A stretch of 64,000 nt of DNA from Macrothele yani. Taxonomy: Eukaryota; Arthropoda; Arachnida; Araneae; Macrothelidae. Position numbers and translations under genes: made by a program. Location of the stretch: positions 83,022,194 to 83,086,193 of the forward strand of contig CM077002.1 of assembly GCA_039090855.1 (NCBI GenBank), given 5' to 3'. Below, piece after piece: positions 1-10,680 of this stretch; positions within the stretch are counted from its first letter, which is position 1; the number at the start of each line of letters is the position of its first letter. Below the pieces are notes generated by a model. The model made no database searches. It worked only from the letters and a program-made list of their open reading frames with translations, and was not told the origin of the DNA.

Positions 1-81
1 ATCTGTTATTTTTCGCCCTTCTTCAATCTTGCCAATAATACGGCCAAGCGTAAAATCATCTAGGTGATGTCGGAAAGACAT
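1..81 (-). CDS. Tc1-like transposase, N-terminal 27 codons (partial)
   Basis: The reading frame starts at ATG on the minus strand at 79-81 and runs off the window. The visible protein begins MSFRHHLDDFTLGRIIGKIE and continues EGRKITD. This is the start of the first helix-turn-helix DNA-binding domain of a Tc1 transposase, which acts in the nucleus and binds the inverted repeats. It differs from the copy at 44872-45903 at few positions (F for S at residue 3, L for R at residue 12). Whether the full gene is intact cannot be judged. Confidence 0.8.
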   Translation of the reverse strand, partial: MSFRHHLDDFTLGRIIGKIEEGRKITD

Positions 82-341
82 ACTGAAAATTGCAATTTCG
101 TCAATTGATTCTTTCCCTTTCAAATTTGCGTTTGAACAACAACGGTCAATACGCGTCAAATCCTTTATATCTCTTATCAGCGCTATGACGTCACGAACAA
201 GTTCGGCAATCCAAAATTTGCATACGCACAACACGTCTTACTGTATCCCGCACTTATGCTAATTTCCACATTTTCCTGCCTTCCATTTTATGGTTGCTAT
301 CGTTGCTATTGTCATCCGTCCTTAGCAATTGTCCGGCAGTG
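1..341 (-). mobile_element. Tc1-like element, copy 1 (5' end only, cut by window edge)
   Basis: This is the start of a Tc1-type DNA transposon read on the minus strand. Its outer end is a 28-bp terminal inverted repeat at 314-341 (ends ...ttgtccggcagtg), followed by TA at 342-343, the usual Tc1 target. The same end is found at 46138-46165 in a second copy in this window. Bases 1-81 match the second copy closely. Bases from about 82 to 135 differ: this copy has an AT-rich segment where the other copy has a segment starting ctcaaatccggcg. The rest of the element lies outside the window. Confidence 0.9.
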
Positions 342-380
342 TATATATAGGCTATATATATATATATAAGCTATATATAC
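342..380. repeat. TA-rich simple repeat at Tc1 insertion site
   Basis: A short alternating TA tract directly abuts the Tc1 end, which is expected for an element that integrates at TA. Confidence 0.8.
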
Positions 381-884
381 AGGGTGTTTCAAAATTCGTG
401 CGGCAACCAAAGATTGCATAGTGATAGTAAATTGGAACATATAGAAAGTTAAAAAAAATACGATATTTTTATGTCTAACCAAACGTGTCAATAATTTGTT
501 TCAAAGAGCTAAGGAAAACATTTAAAAAGAAATCGGATTTAGAAACATGTTACACACGTACCAAAATAGTGTCAATACATCGTTACGTCAAATACAAATC
601 ATCCGTGAACATTTCAGAAGGTAATAAACCCGCCTTCAAAAGCTGAATTCGCAAATAAGAACTTGCTTGTACGGGCAGGTACAGCCGAGTGGTTAGCACG
701 CCGCGTTTCTGAACTACTGGTCTCAGTGATGGAATTTTCGCTGGCTCTGAAAAATTTCTTCGTGACGTATTGCCGTCCAAGTTTATTTAAACACCACTAG
801 AAAACAAATACGTCGGGAAAAATGAAAGCAGCGGGGGAAAAAATGGCGGACACCCAGGGTCGAAGGGCACCGCCTAAAATTATT
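380..884. other. AT-rich stretch with one tRNA-like patch
   Basis: No gene is recognised. Around 676-745 there is a tRNA-like patch with an A-box-like segment (gagtggttagcacg), probably the head of an old SINE. Its B box is poor, so it is not called a tRNA gene. The sequence cagggtgtttcaaaa at about 380 resembles ends of some invertebrate transposons, but no partner end was found. Confidence 0.4.
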
Positions 885-1252
885 ACACTGAAAAAGTGTT
901 GCCATCAGAAAAAACATTAAGGGACAAAGCAGCCCAGCTACATAATTCTAAATTTTGTTGGAGCAAGAAATTACTGTGTCACGATAACAATATGTTTAGT
1001 TGCAGCAACAAATCGTTTTATCACGAAACAACACATACTGTTGGATCAAAGAAATTCCCAAAAATCGACAAAATTATTTTGTTCAATGAACAAAACGTTT
1101 TGTCATGATAATAATGAATTTTGTAGAATCAAATGTAATTTTCAACAAAAAAATTTGTAAGTTCAACAAACATTTTTGTCGACTGTATATCGACAAAATT
1201 TTTTGGTTGATTCAACTTTTTTGCTGAATTAACAAAATGTTTTTCTCAGTGT
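885..1252. mobile_element. MITE-like element of about 370 bp
   Basis: The left end acactgaaaaagtgtt and the right end, which reads acactgagaaaaacatt on the other strand, form imperfect inverted ends. The interior is AT-rich, has no coding potential, and is full of short inverted repeats, such as the palindrome ttttgtcgactgtatatcgacaaaa at about 1174-1198. A short AT-rich body between inverted ends fits a non-autonomous DNA element. No clear target duplication was found, so the superfamily is not assigned. Confidence 0.5.
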
Positions 1253-1312
1253 GGAAATAAAAATTAATGATGACAAATCTGTGGGTCAGTAACTTTCATT
1301 TAAAATATAAAT

Positions 1313-1445
1313 CATGAACATCGCTTCAGGGGGTGGCGCTGGCGGATTGTAGAAATAAACGGCCTTGTGTTTGAAAAAAATCATGTAAATCACTCCAATG
1401 GGTGGTGCTGGCGGATTGTAGACAGAAACGGCCTTGTGTTTTAAA
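1313..1445. repeat. Two-copy tandem repeat, period about 69 bp
   Basis: Two adjacent copies share the segments ggtggcgctggcggattgta and gaaacggccttgtgttt, with a variable 5' part. Only two units are visible. Confidence 0.7.
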
Positions 1446-1605
1446 TATAGATGATGTGTATATTGAAAGATGTGACAACTGTACTGTCAGGTTAACATGG
1501 GAAGCTATGCTTTTTTCATGTTGTTTCATCACAGTTGTCTTGTTAAGTGTGAGTTTCATTGGCCATTGCTCATTATCAGTAGAAAATGTGACGTATTTTT
1601 ATTAT

Positions 1606-1830
1606 TTTTTGTCCGATTTAACGACCCCCATAAACATCAAAAGATATAGGACGTCGTCCATCCCTAATTCAGGGCAACTAATTCTAAACAAGGAACAGGA
1701 CGGGCAGAGTAGGTCAAGAGCAACGCCTATGCCTCATCTCGGAATAGAACTCTCACCACGATTAGCTAAATCCCGCGCCTCTGGCCACTCCGCAGCAAGG
1801 GCTGAATCTCCTACTCTGAATATCTACTGC
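1606..1830 (-). mobile_element. Old, diverged SINE family A copy
   Basis: Read on the minus strand, this keeps landmarks of the SINE A family in order: the tail gtttaacgaccaccgtgag (here tttaacgaccccc), the body gtccctaatttagggtcac (here atccctaattcagggcaac), then gcctcaccgggattcgaac (here degraded). The tRNA-like head is poorly preserved. It is much older than the copies at 9.8, 10.8 and 12.3 kb. Confidence 0.5.
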
Positions 1831-1920
1831 GATTCGTCTGTTGTCCAAAGGTTTTTACTACACAATCAAGCAGAAATTCAACAAATACACTGTTTCAGGA
1901 AAATCTTCGTAGTCATTTAG

Positions 1921-3788
1921 GAATTGTAATGGAGTGCCTAGATTTTCAGAGGAGGTAAAATTGCCCCCGCCCCTTTACGGGAAGCCTAAGTGTGGCTATC
2001 AAATAACTCGAAGGGTTTAATTCTAGGTGTCTTAGAAATTAGCCCATCGGAAGATTTTAAAATTTGAAATACAGTTTGTAGATATGTAGTTCACATTGTC
2101 GTACCTAAATTTAGGAATTTGTGTAATTCGTAATTCGACTTTTACCATTGGGTGGGGTGACCATTTAAAAATCATAGCGCGCCCACTGCAAATTGTAAAT
2201 GGTAATGATGATTAACAGGGGTCAACAAAGAGAGTAATTCAATAATGTTACTTGCAGGGCTTCTAAACCTTTAACCAGTGTGAGCAAGAAAGAAAGATAC
2301 ACGAACAGTATAAAACAGGAAAGATGACTCCGAATTTCCGGTCGTAATGAGCACGTCTTTTGAATCCTTTGTGGCGCGAATTAAATTTATTAAAGTTATT
2401 CAAAGTCATTGCAACCAGCTAGAAAAAACCGGATTTTTACAGTCGATAAAACATCCAGAAATATAAACAGTTACTTACTTCCACCAGCTGCTAAAAAGTA
2501 TGTATGTTACGAAAATGTAACAAACTCATTGTACTTGATTGCGATATTACAATAGAATGGTTATTTCGATACAGTAAAGATGATGCAGTGCAGAGAATTC
2601 TGATGTGGGACTGAGTATCCATGTCACCGTATAGCAGCAGAACGACTGATGAACTTCACTTTCCAGTAGGCTACCCTTGTATTTCAGCGTTAAAGAATTG
2701 TATCACTGATTCATATAAAATGTTATAATGCCAGCAAAAAATATAAATGCTATTATATATAATTATAACATTTTGTGTACCTAGGAAAACGCTTCTGTTT
2801 ATTTCTACGGAATACACAAAGTGATTCAAACATTTAATGCAGATCCATTCTAATACAGAAAAGAAGAATATGCTCTCCGTGAAAAAGATATGAAATTTGT
2901 GTACTTGTTTGAAGATATCTTTTTAACTTTTTTTAATTAAATGGTGTTATTAAAATACCGCCGTAAGTTCGTTGTGTAAAGTAGCATTTGTTTCCTGAAG
3001 CAATACACATCTATAGGGTGTAAGTGTGATGGTCAAATCTAGGCACCACTGCATACTTATCGAGTACAGAATATTAGAAATTCTGTTAGGCTTGCGTTAA
3101 ATATTTAAAATCACAAAGTTGATGTTGGCCTCGTAAATATGCAGTAAGATTTATTTTGTTTAATCCTTTAAAATAAATAAGAAGAAAGAAACGTACTTTT
3201 TACTTTATTATTTTAAACTGTTTTGGCAACTAAACATTTCAGGCATGCCATCTGAGCTTTCTGATCACCAAGTAAAGAAGTCTAACCACCTGTCATTTAC
3301 AGCGTTGTAGCACAAGCTCCTACCCAGCTCACCAGCGATAAAATGCTAGTAATAAGAGTATATATGATAGCAGTTGCATAGAACTAGCACTGTTGAAAGT
3401 TGACTAAACAGTTACACACAATAGAACAGAAATGATATCTATAAATCAAAGATTTGTTTCTCAGAATTGATCTTCATTAAAGGTTTCTGTGGACACGCAT
3501 TGGTCAATTTTTGAGAGTAATTTTCGCATAGCATAAAATTTATTTCTATGAGGGATTTGCGCATACTGGGAAACATTTATAATAAATTTGACGGTATATT
3601 CTAAATTTGTTAGGCCTTTGCCCAGGAGGAGCCTTTATCTGAACTTCCAGGGACACAAATGATTTTTTTTCGTATATTGTATCTGCTGTCTGATGTTTCA
3701 ACGTGGAAGTGCTTTTCTGTATTTTCCAATGTTTTGTTCTAAAAAGTCTGCATTGACTTTTTCATCTTTTTAGTCTCTCGTCTCTAGT
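1921..3788. other. AT-rich intergenic or intronic DNA
   Basis: No open frame with recognisable protein similarity and no clear element was found, apart from the short dispersed repeat at 2336-2420. Small AT-rich palindromes (for example near 2750) have no obvious role. Confidence 0.5.
2336..2420 (+). repeat. 5' end of a Helentron-like repeat (fragment)
   Basis: This segment matches the left end of the larger element at 35600: both share gagcacgtcttttgaatcc or a close variant, then gcgaattaaat and agttattcaaagtcattg. Only the first 85 bases or so are present here and no tandem core follows. It shows that the 35.6-kb element belongs to a dispersed family. Confidence 0.6.
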
Positions 3789-3792
3789 TTGA

Positions 3793-3902
3793 AGCATTGG
3801 TTTCAGGGAAGGGGAAGAGCCAGCGCCGTAGAACAAACGGGACTAGAACCCGGACAGACTAACCACCAGAAGTCCATTGCTCTAACCACTCGTCCACCGA
3901 AG
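3793..3902 (-). mobile_element. SINE fragment (family A related)
   Basis: The segment holds ggtttcagggaagggga, agccagcgccgta, a B-box-like gggactagaacccgg and an A-box-like end ctctaaccactcgtccaccg. This is the head and body of a tRNA-derived SINE read on the minus strand. The A-rich tail end is missing or degraded. Confidence 0.55.
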
Positions 3903-4656
3903 GAAAAGTTTGTAACCCATCATAATCCACTACTTATTCAGCTGACTTTATATTCTTACGAAATTATTGAAGTGGATTTATTGGGATACGATTTTTACAA
4001 TGTTGAAATAGCTTTTACAATGTCGAAATAGCTAGTTTGTGAATGGAAAGAACCACAAAAAAATAAAACCATGCATTTTTGACTTTACTTTTTATTTAGT
4101 CAAGTTATCAATAAGTATGAATTTATGTTTGGTCATTTGCTTCGTGCCAAATCAAAAATTCCACCATTGACAAATGAAGTTAATTATATGGACCATTGAT
4201 AAAATTTACATTGTTCTGACAAAATAATGAGTATTGAGTTATGCGGAAGCCAGAGCTTATAAAAAACTGGATTGTTCACAAAGTATTGCATAGTAGAGGA
4301 GAAGGTCCAAATATGGGCTAGTGGCATCACAGAGTTTTATTGTTGCTGTAACCTGGTGGAAATAGTGTGAAACGGTGCCTCACGAACATACGACGTGTAC
4401 GTGGTTATTTTGTTGTCAGCAGGCGAGCGATCGAGAAGCAATATTTGATAACGTGTCATTTAGCCTATTGCATCACAGCGGAAGTTTCGACAGGTATGTG
4501 TATTCTGTTTTATGTACAACAACACTCCGTTAAAGTTAAAGCTATTTTAGTATGTGCACAACATTAAAGATATCTTGAGCTTGTTTTAGCATACATGGTT
4601 CACTCAATAGTAATGTACGGTACTGGCTGCCAACCCTTAAATAATCTGTATGCAAT

Positions 4657-4694
4657 GGGTCTAAATACAGGCTAGCCCTAAATACGGGCTACCC
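4657..4694. repeat. Subterminal repeats of the pogo-like element
   Basis: Two head-to-tail copies of the terminal core, gggtctaaatacaggctag and ccctaaatacgggctaccc, lie about 360 bp inside the left end. A further inverted copy, gggtagcccatatttggaccc, lies at 5384-5404. They match the outer inverted repeats, so they may bind the same transposase. Confidence 0.6.
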
Positions 4695-4718
4695 GGTGGG
4701 GTTTAATTAAAATTATCA

Positions 4719-5162
4719 CTGAAGAACCGTACAAAGCAGCATTGCCTCTGTCTTTGGAAACATGTGCAGCCAACAAACGCAAGAAGAGGGTGAAATGTAG
4801 ACCTACTCATCAATATAAACGATGGCCTGCTTCAAAAACGCCAATTGCAGGTATAGCGTCAACTAGTGAAACAGGGCCTACTAGAGCAATACGGTCTTCA
4901 AAACGAAAACAGCTCTGATCGGAATCAGAAGGTGATTTTGGCCCTGTAAGTCCTCCTCTGGATCACAGTGACAGTAACAATTGAAAAACCTCAAGGGGAC
5001 TATCCTAACGACAAGGACGCGAGCTGCATATTTTGCGGTGGACTGTTCTCTGAAGACTCAAAGGGTGAACTATGGGTGACGTGTGTACAATGCAATATGT
5101 GGGTGCACAGTGATTGTGCAGTTGCCGAAAAGTATCATTACATCTGTGACTTCTGTAAATAG
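4719..5162 (+). pseudogene. pogo/Tigger-like transposase, C-terminal remnant with PHD-like zinc finger
   Basis: The first part (4719-4915) reads EEPYKAALPLSLETC then a lysine/arginine-rich linker, and ends in a stop at about 4917. The frame then breaks. From 4968 a 64-residue frame encodes a cysteine-rich end with CIFCGGLFSEDSKGELWVTC, CNMWVHSDC and a final CDFCK. This C-x2-C...W-V-H-x2-C...C-x2-C pattern is the PHD-like finger found at the C-terminus of many insect pogo/Tigger (DDE_1) transposases. It probably aids DNA or chromatin contact. The HTH and DDE domains that should precede it are deleted. The position between TA-flanked inverted ends supports the assignment. Confidence 0.65.
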
Positions 5163-5738
5163 ACCTTTAACATTGAAGAATAGTATCCTTTTTCCGGCAA
5201 TTTGATTTTTTTTACATATTTAAAATGACAAATATGTGAATTATTTTTATGTTCGAAACAGCAGATGTTTGGATTATCAAGTTCATTTCGTTATTCAAAT
5301 GTATTCTGACGCATTCTTTTGCATCAAAAAAAGGTTTTCCTCTCTTTATTGCTATTTTTGTACCCCTTTTTATGGATATTTTAAGGGTAGCCCATATTTG
5401 GACCCTGCTTTCAAAAGTCATCATTTTGCCTCTCATTGTAAAACCTTCATTTCCAACACAACTGATATTTTTAACAATTACGTCAACCCGATACCACACG
5501 GGAAACAAGTCTCCGATATATTATAATGTGTTCAATCTAGAAAATATTTAACGGGTATGCCTGTAGATCCTCAAATGAAAGTGGTAGCCCATATTTAGAC
5601 CCTCTCCTCTGCTATATATATTAGCCTCCAAAGATTTTCGTGAAATTCATTTTAAACAAAATGAAAATATCAAGTGGAAGAACCGGTAGGCTGAAAAAAA
5701 TATCTTCTGATGCACATCATTCTCCTCATGGTTTCAGT

Positions 5739-5954
5739 TCATCTGTACTGAAACGTTGCTGTCATTGGGCTGTACTGCGAGCCCACCGGGTACATACTGC
5801 TGCCGAATCCTTGAGGTTGGCCATCAGTAGAAGCTGCTCCAATAATCCTACCTGGTGTAACTTGGGGACCTCCCTTCAGGCAAATAGCGATGCATCCACC
5901 CAGAAAAATCAAGGCACTAATTACTGCTATTATAATGTATGCAATGAAAATCTG
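5739..5954 (-). CDS. Possible terminal exon: membrane segment plus short tail
   Basis: On the minus strand the frame encodes a strongly hydrophobic segment, FIAYIIIAVISALIFLGGC, followed by AICLKGG and a glycine/proline/tyrosine/glutamine-rich tail ending SPMTATFQYR and a stop. Just upstream, ccactcctttcag reads as a plausible splice acceptor, so the coding exon would start at about 5954. A single transmembrane helix followed by a small polar tail resembles C-terminal exons of small type-I membrane proteins such as Shisa-like proteins, but no family signature is present. It could be a chance frame. It is one of three candidates for host coding sequence here. Confidence 0.3.
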   Translation of the reverse strand, partial: QIFIAYIIIAVISALIFLGGCIAICLKGGPQVTPGRIIGAASTDGQPQGFGSSMYPVGSQYSPMTATFQYR

Positions 5955-5990
5955 CTGAAAGGAGTGGTCATATTGTGAGTACGACATCAC

Positions 5991-6539
5991 CTTCTCGTTC
6001 GAAAAAAGTTAGTTGTTCAGGACTTGACACGCCTGTGGACAAAATAAAGTATACAGCGTTAACGTTTATTCTTTCAGCAACAGCAAAGAACATTTCAGTC
6101 ATTATAAAGTGTGACACACAGAAACACATGATAAGTTCCAATGGAGCATTCATGGGCAACACATGTCCCAAAAACAAGCTTTTTCGGCTGCCAAAAGGTT
6201 CGGCAAAATTGATAAAATTCGATTTCCAAAGATTATTTATGACTGGAGTAGCATTTAATAGCTGAAGGGATTAATAATTCAAAGCGAAGAACAATAACCG
6301 TTTGGTAAAATTTGTTCCTGACTACACACTAGCGTTGTAACATAATGGAGAAACAGGCTAGACCGGTCTGTTGCAACATTATTGTTTGATATTTGTAGCG
6401 TCTTTCTTATTTATTTAAATGTGCTCATTTCAAAAATGATGCTTAAGTTTGTCTATCACGCACAGTTTTTCCACAAAACGAAATTTTAAAATCTCTGAAT
6501 AAAAAAAAATGATAAAGGCTTTTTAAGTTGCTAATTCTA
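5991..6539. other. Stretch with no recognised feature
   Basis: Short overlapping frames on both strands show no protein signature. Base composition is AT-rich throughout. Confidence 0.5.
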
Positions 6540-7115
6540 CACTCACGGGCAATGAAATTTGCGCACTTAGAAGAAAACATGCTACAACCGCGAAACTTTG
6601 CAGATAGCTAGAGTGCGTGCTGGTATGCAAATGATCCACGTTTGGTGCAAGTGCGCACGACCGCACACCCTGTGGTGGCGCTGCAAGCACGAAACTGCAC
6701 CGGCGTGTTCAAGGTGCCCCATGAAAGCAAAAAGCACCGGCCGACGCAAGCAAGAGTACAAAGTGAAAAGAATGCCGGGTAGACTCCAGAGACGTCGGTT
6801 TACGCAACTTACGGACTATGAGAGAGGCCTGATCATCGGGCTGCAAACCGCAGAGTGGTTGGCGCGCCGTATAGCCAGCCACGTGGATCGTTCTGACCAT
6901 ACCGCCCGACTGTGTTGGGAGCAGTGGACACGTGACGGCACTGCCACACAGCGGAACACCTCTGGACGGACCAGGAGGACCATCGATTGAGAGGATCGAC
7001 GGATCGTGCACCAGGTACGAACGGATCTCACGGGGACCCGGTCCACTGTATATGCAGATGTAGCGGCTCCTGTGTACACACGAACCATTTCCTGACGCCT
7101 CGCGGAAGCAAATCT
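6540..7115 (+). mobile_element. Tc1-like element, 5' fragment (second lineage)
   Basis: The segment starts near an end-like sequence (cacgggcaatgaaatttgcg), carries a GC-richer 5' leader, and then the N-terminal third of a Tc1 transposase. Similarity stops at about 7112 and ordinary AT-rich DNA follows. The right end and catalytic domain are missing. Confidence 0.65.
6772..7112 (+). pseudogene. Tc1-like transposase N-terminus (paired-like DNA-binding domain), truncated
   Basis: The frame begins MPGRLQRRRFTQLTDYERG and continues with LIIGLQTAEWLARRIASHV and CWEQWTRDGT. This is the first helix-turn-helix of a Tc1 lineage common in arthropods. The ATG at 6772 was chosen because the family starts MPGR; the frame is open upstream to 6598 but that part is leader. 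A TGA at 6988-6990 interrupts after GRTRRTID. The family sequence then continues (EDRRIVHQVRTDLTGTRSTV, then the second HTH start) to about 7112, with another stop on the way. The DDE domain is absent, so the protein cannot catalyse transposition. Confidence 0.7.
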
Positions 7116-7626
7116 GCGTTCAGAAAATTGTATTTCTTAAAAAAGTTCAGAAAAGGAGTGAACTGAAAAACAACTTTGGAAACGATTAACAAGATATCAT
7201 ACAATAGCCTTGACCTTGTAGGTTCTCACACCATATGACAGAAGGTATTCAGAAATTTGTGCAAACTGATGCGTGTTAGCAGATACAGATTATTAACTTT
7301 CCAGTTATGTCTTCGCAAAATTCTTCACTCAGGTGCATACTTACAATAACGTCCAGCGATTCTTCACCTTGACAGGTCCGATAGCTGAAAATTTCATAGT
7401 CACGAACTGTATGTAAAAGGAATGAGCTCAGTATTTCTACAGTCCGCACGAAGATGAATCATCGTTAGTATGGACTTAGTATAGAGACAAAGCGTAACGT
7501 CTAATGTCGTAGCAGTTAATAGGCACCAAGGTGCTAAAAAATACCATAAAAATTTTAAAAGTAGTTTTGTTTTATTCCTGAATTTCTTCCGTTTACCCAA
7601 AAATGTAGCAGCAAAGACAACACGAC
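7116..7626. other. AT-rich stretch with no recognised feature
   Basis: Only short frames without signatures were seen. The 66-residue minus-strand frame at 7400-7600 has no support. Confidence 0.5.
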
Positions 7627-7795
7627 GTCCCGGTGGCCGATTGGTCTGAGGTGCGGGATTCTAGATATCGATCAGCTGTACCAGGGATTGAGCCTCCGAT
7701 GGGGTACGCATGGTATGTTTGTCCTACGATACTGATTCTTTCCACTACCTGGAACCAGTGGCCCCAAATTAAGGTCGGGAAATTTTTATACCCTT
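7627..7795 (+). mobile_element. Diverged SINE family A copy
   Basis: A tRNA-like head (cccggtggccgattggtctga as A box, agggattgagcctcc as B box) is followed by the body landmarks tttgtcctacgatactg and ctggaaccagtggccccaaa. This is the same order as in the well preserved copy at 12253. The tail after about 7795 is lost. Confidence 0.65.
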
Positions 7796-9128
7796 AGATA
7801 ATCATAAGGGTTTACCCCCTCCTACACCAATACCACCAAAAGACCATGCATCAATCTATACCGTGCATTTTCTTGTTATTGTTTGAGGAGACATCATGAA
7901 GGAGCTTAATCGTGGATAACTAGAACTAAAAGGTTCAATCTGAACGGGATACAATGGCTTTCCGGAACTTTATGAACTTATTTTTAACCACTCTTAGAGT
8001 TTTATCATTTTGAAAATAACAAGAAAAATATTGGTGACAGGTGTTTAACTTGAAACTGTATAAGGTAACTGTTTGTATCAAGTAGTCATTTTAAAGTTAT
8101 AACAGCGAATGCAAAGTTTAATAAGTACTTATTTTGCAAATCAAACATTTTCTTGTTAGATTTGAAAAGAATTCTATAAAAACGCTTTCGCAATACTGTT
8201 GAATGACTTCACTGCCAAAATACCTAGATATATAAAAAAAAAATCATCCCTATTTGTAAATCATGCCATTTCATTCTCCTCCATAAACCGCATTAAACAA
8301 TTCTCTGTTGCTTTCAGAAATATAACATTTTGCTGGGGAAATGCTGACTGTGCAAAATTTAGGGTGTACTAAATAAAATGTCCTCTAAAAAAAGAATTTG
8401 CATTTCATAAATTTTTAAGAGAAAGAAAGTGAAATACATTGACACAACTTTGTTAAACATTAAGGGACGTCTCTCACCTACTTGAAGCATTAAACAAGTT
8501 TATTAAGACAGCGTTTCCTTATTTATTAAAAAATAGACTATGGACACTGGGTAACAGAGAAAGTGTTATGAAAATAAAGTTTCGCGCCTTCGAAACTGTG
8601 TTTCAACAAGCCATTCATCGGGCCTTTCACAAAACAGCAGATAAAAAAGCAAATCGTTCGTACATTCATTTTCATTATGCCATAGGTAGCCTTAACTTTC
8701 CTTTACTGCACTTACAAAAAGGTTTACACTAGTATAAGACAAAGCTCACACAAAAAAAAGTTTCCAACAGGAACATATTTTTACTTACTATTATTTGTAT
8801 TATTTAAAATTTGGAAACCCATTTTGCTCTTCAGGAGAAAGCACGCGATAGGTAGAACGATTGTAGAAAAAGCACTATCACCGTTAGGACGTCCTTCCTC
8901 AAAAGAGTAGAACTGGGTAGTAGACATAGAAACCTCACGCGCTCCTGATAATACTTGAACTCACGTATTGCAGTAGCCTTCAGTAACAGCTCTCAGAACT
9001 GATATCGGTGATAGTGCATAATTACATTTCGGGATAAGCCGAGGGGACTTCAGCGCACTTCATGCATCCTTGTTCCTGTTGTGTTAGTCCTTGAAAACAA
9101 GTTAGTAAAATCATGCAATGCATTGATT
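7796..9128. other. AT-rich DNA with no recognised feature
   Basis: No element end, coding similarity or tandem structure was noticed over about 1.3 kb. Short A and T runs are common. Confidence 0.5.
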
Positions 9129-9169
9129 ACGATACGCTTTCCAACATACCAGAAATCATTACCCAAGTT

Positions 9170-9757
9170 ATGAGGATAATGGCTGTGGAATAAATCTCGG
9201 TCCTGTGCCCTGACCTTTGATCACATTTCGATGATATTCAACAGAACCGGCTCAGTATGCCTCCGAAATAACACGATAAAGTTTTGTGGCAATCGAAGCA
9301 GTTTTATGTAAGTTATGAGGCCTTAGGGCTATGGAATAGATCCCGCTCCTATGCCCTAACCTTTGACCCCATTTCGCCCATTTTCAATACGATTCGTCCC
9401 CAGGCAGGCCTCTACAACATACTAACATTTCATCCAAATCGAAGCATTTTTACATACGTTATGACGCATAATGGCGATGGAAGTGATTCCGCTCCTATGT
9501 CCTGACCTTTGACCCCATTTCGCCCATTTTCAATAGGGTTTGTCCCCAAGAGGTTCTTTACGACATACTAAATTTTCATCGAAATAGAACCTTTTTTACG
9601 TTAGTTATGACGCATAAGACGAGTGGAATGGATCCCACTCTTATGTCCTGACCTATGACCTCATTTCGTTCGCTTTCAAAAGGGTTCCTTCCCAGGTGTT
9701 CCCCTACCACATATTAAAATTTCATTGAAATCGAACGATTTTTACGCTAGTTATCGT
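9170..9757 (+). repeat. Tandem repeat block 1, unit about 143-147 bp
   Basis: About four units share cctgacctttgaccccattt, ttcaatagggttcgtcccc and atcgaaccatttttacg with point changes. Short frames here (for example 9284-9505) are by-products of the repeat. Confidence 0.8.
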
Positions 9758-9769
9758 GTGGACGGACAT

Positions 9770-9992
9770 TTTTTTTTTTTTTTTGATTGGAGGTTTAACG
9801 ACCACCGTGAGCAACTCAATGGGCTATAAGCAGTCGCCCGTCCCTAATTTAGGGTCACTGGTTCCAGGGAAGGGAGAGAGCCAGTGCCGTAAGACAAACA
9901 CAACATCCATGCCTCACCGGGATTCGAACCCAGACCCCGTTCGGACGAATGATCAGAGGCCATCGCTTAGACCACGGCGCCACTAGGGCGGC
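9770..9992 (-). mobile_element. SINE family A, full-length, with target duplication
   Basis: On the minus strand it starts gccgccctagtggcgccgtg (tRNA-like A-box region), has a B box gggttcgaatcccggt (here tgggttcgaatcccgg), a body with gtcttacggcactggctctc and ctaaattagggacgggc, and ends cctccaatc plus an A run. It is flanked by an exact 12-bp duplication, gtggacggacat, at 9758-9769 and 9993-10004. That marks target-primed insertion by a partner LINE. It was transcribed by RNA polymerase III from the internal boxes. It sits inside the Helentron-like core, so it is the younger insertion. Confidence 0.92.
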
Positions 9993-10011
9993 GTGGACGG
10001 ACATACACACA

Positions 10012-10175
10012 CAACGCGTGACGTAATGAGGCAGATGGTTGCGAGAGTGTGACGTCATAAAACTTTAATAGGATCCACAAACAACGCGTGACGTAATCAG
10101 GCAGAGGGCGTGACCGCGCGCCGGCATCTCAATCGCGAGTCGATCGCGATAGTGTGACGTCATAAGATTTCTAAG
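10012..10175. promoter_or_regulatory. Duplicated block with four TGACGT (CRE-like) cores
   Basis: Two related sub-blocks each carry acgcgtgacgtaat followed by gtgtgacgtcataa. The second type is a full CRE palindrome (TGACGTCA). All lie between the two tandem blocks of the Helentron-like element. Binding is only suggested by the motif; it may simply be repeat sequence. Confidence 0.35.
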
Positions 10176-10384
10176 ACTGGGAAACATTAATAGGACGACG
10201 CCATGACACTAAAAACGTGGTAACTCGGGGTGGTTATTTAACCCACTAAACAAATTTTTTCAAACTCGAAATCAAGCTAAATCGATTTCTAGTAATAGAA
10301 AACGGTAGGTTCACCACTTTCATCAAAATCCTTAGAGCAGTTTTCAAAACAAAATTTACATATATACAAGAATTGCTCCTTTAA

Positions 10385-10680
10385 TAAGATGCGATGGAAC
10401 GCATCCCGCTCCTATGCCCTGACCTTTGACCCCACTTCACTCATTTTCAATAGGGTTCGTTCCCAGGCGGCCCTCTACCACATACTAAGATTTCATCGAA
10501 ATCGAACTATATTTACGCAAGTTATGACGCATAAAGGCAATGGAATGCATCTCGCTCCTATGTCCTCACCTTTGACCACAGTTCCCGCATTTTCAATAGG
10601 GTTCGTCCCCAGGTGGTCCCCGAACACATGCTAAAATTTCCTCGAAATCGAACCATTTTTGCACGAGTTATCGTGCGGGT
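10385..10680 (+). repeat. Tandem repeat block 2, same unit as block 1
   Basis: Two more units of the 145-bp family resume after the non-repeat block, with cctgacctttgaccccactt and the same downstream landmarks. The end of the second unit runs into the terminal hairpin phrase acagacggacaaagctggag. Confidence 0.8.

Larger units (their letters stand above)
4293..5612 (+). mobile_element. pogo/Tigger-like DNA transposon, internally deleted
   Basis: The two ends form a 28-bp inverted repeat with about three mismatches: left gtagaggagaaggtccaaat at 4293, right ending ...ctctcctctgc at 5612. Both are flanked by TA (4291-4292 and 5613-5614), the target used by Tc1/mariner/pogo elements. The same core (gggtctaaatatgggcta) recurs inside at 4657-4694 and 5384-5404 as subterminal repeats, which may be extra transposase-binding sites. 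The element is only 1,320 bp, and just the C-terminal end of a transposase remains. The catalytic core is gone, so it could move only in trans. Confidence 0.75.

Noticed and set aside
9905..9992. Genuine tRNA gene (A and B boxes)
   Set aside because: The boxes belong to a SINE head; the cloverleaf is poor, a SINE body and A tail follow, and target duplications flank it. The same applies to the heads at 10985, 12253, 15885 and 26745.
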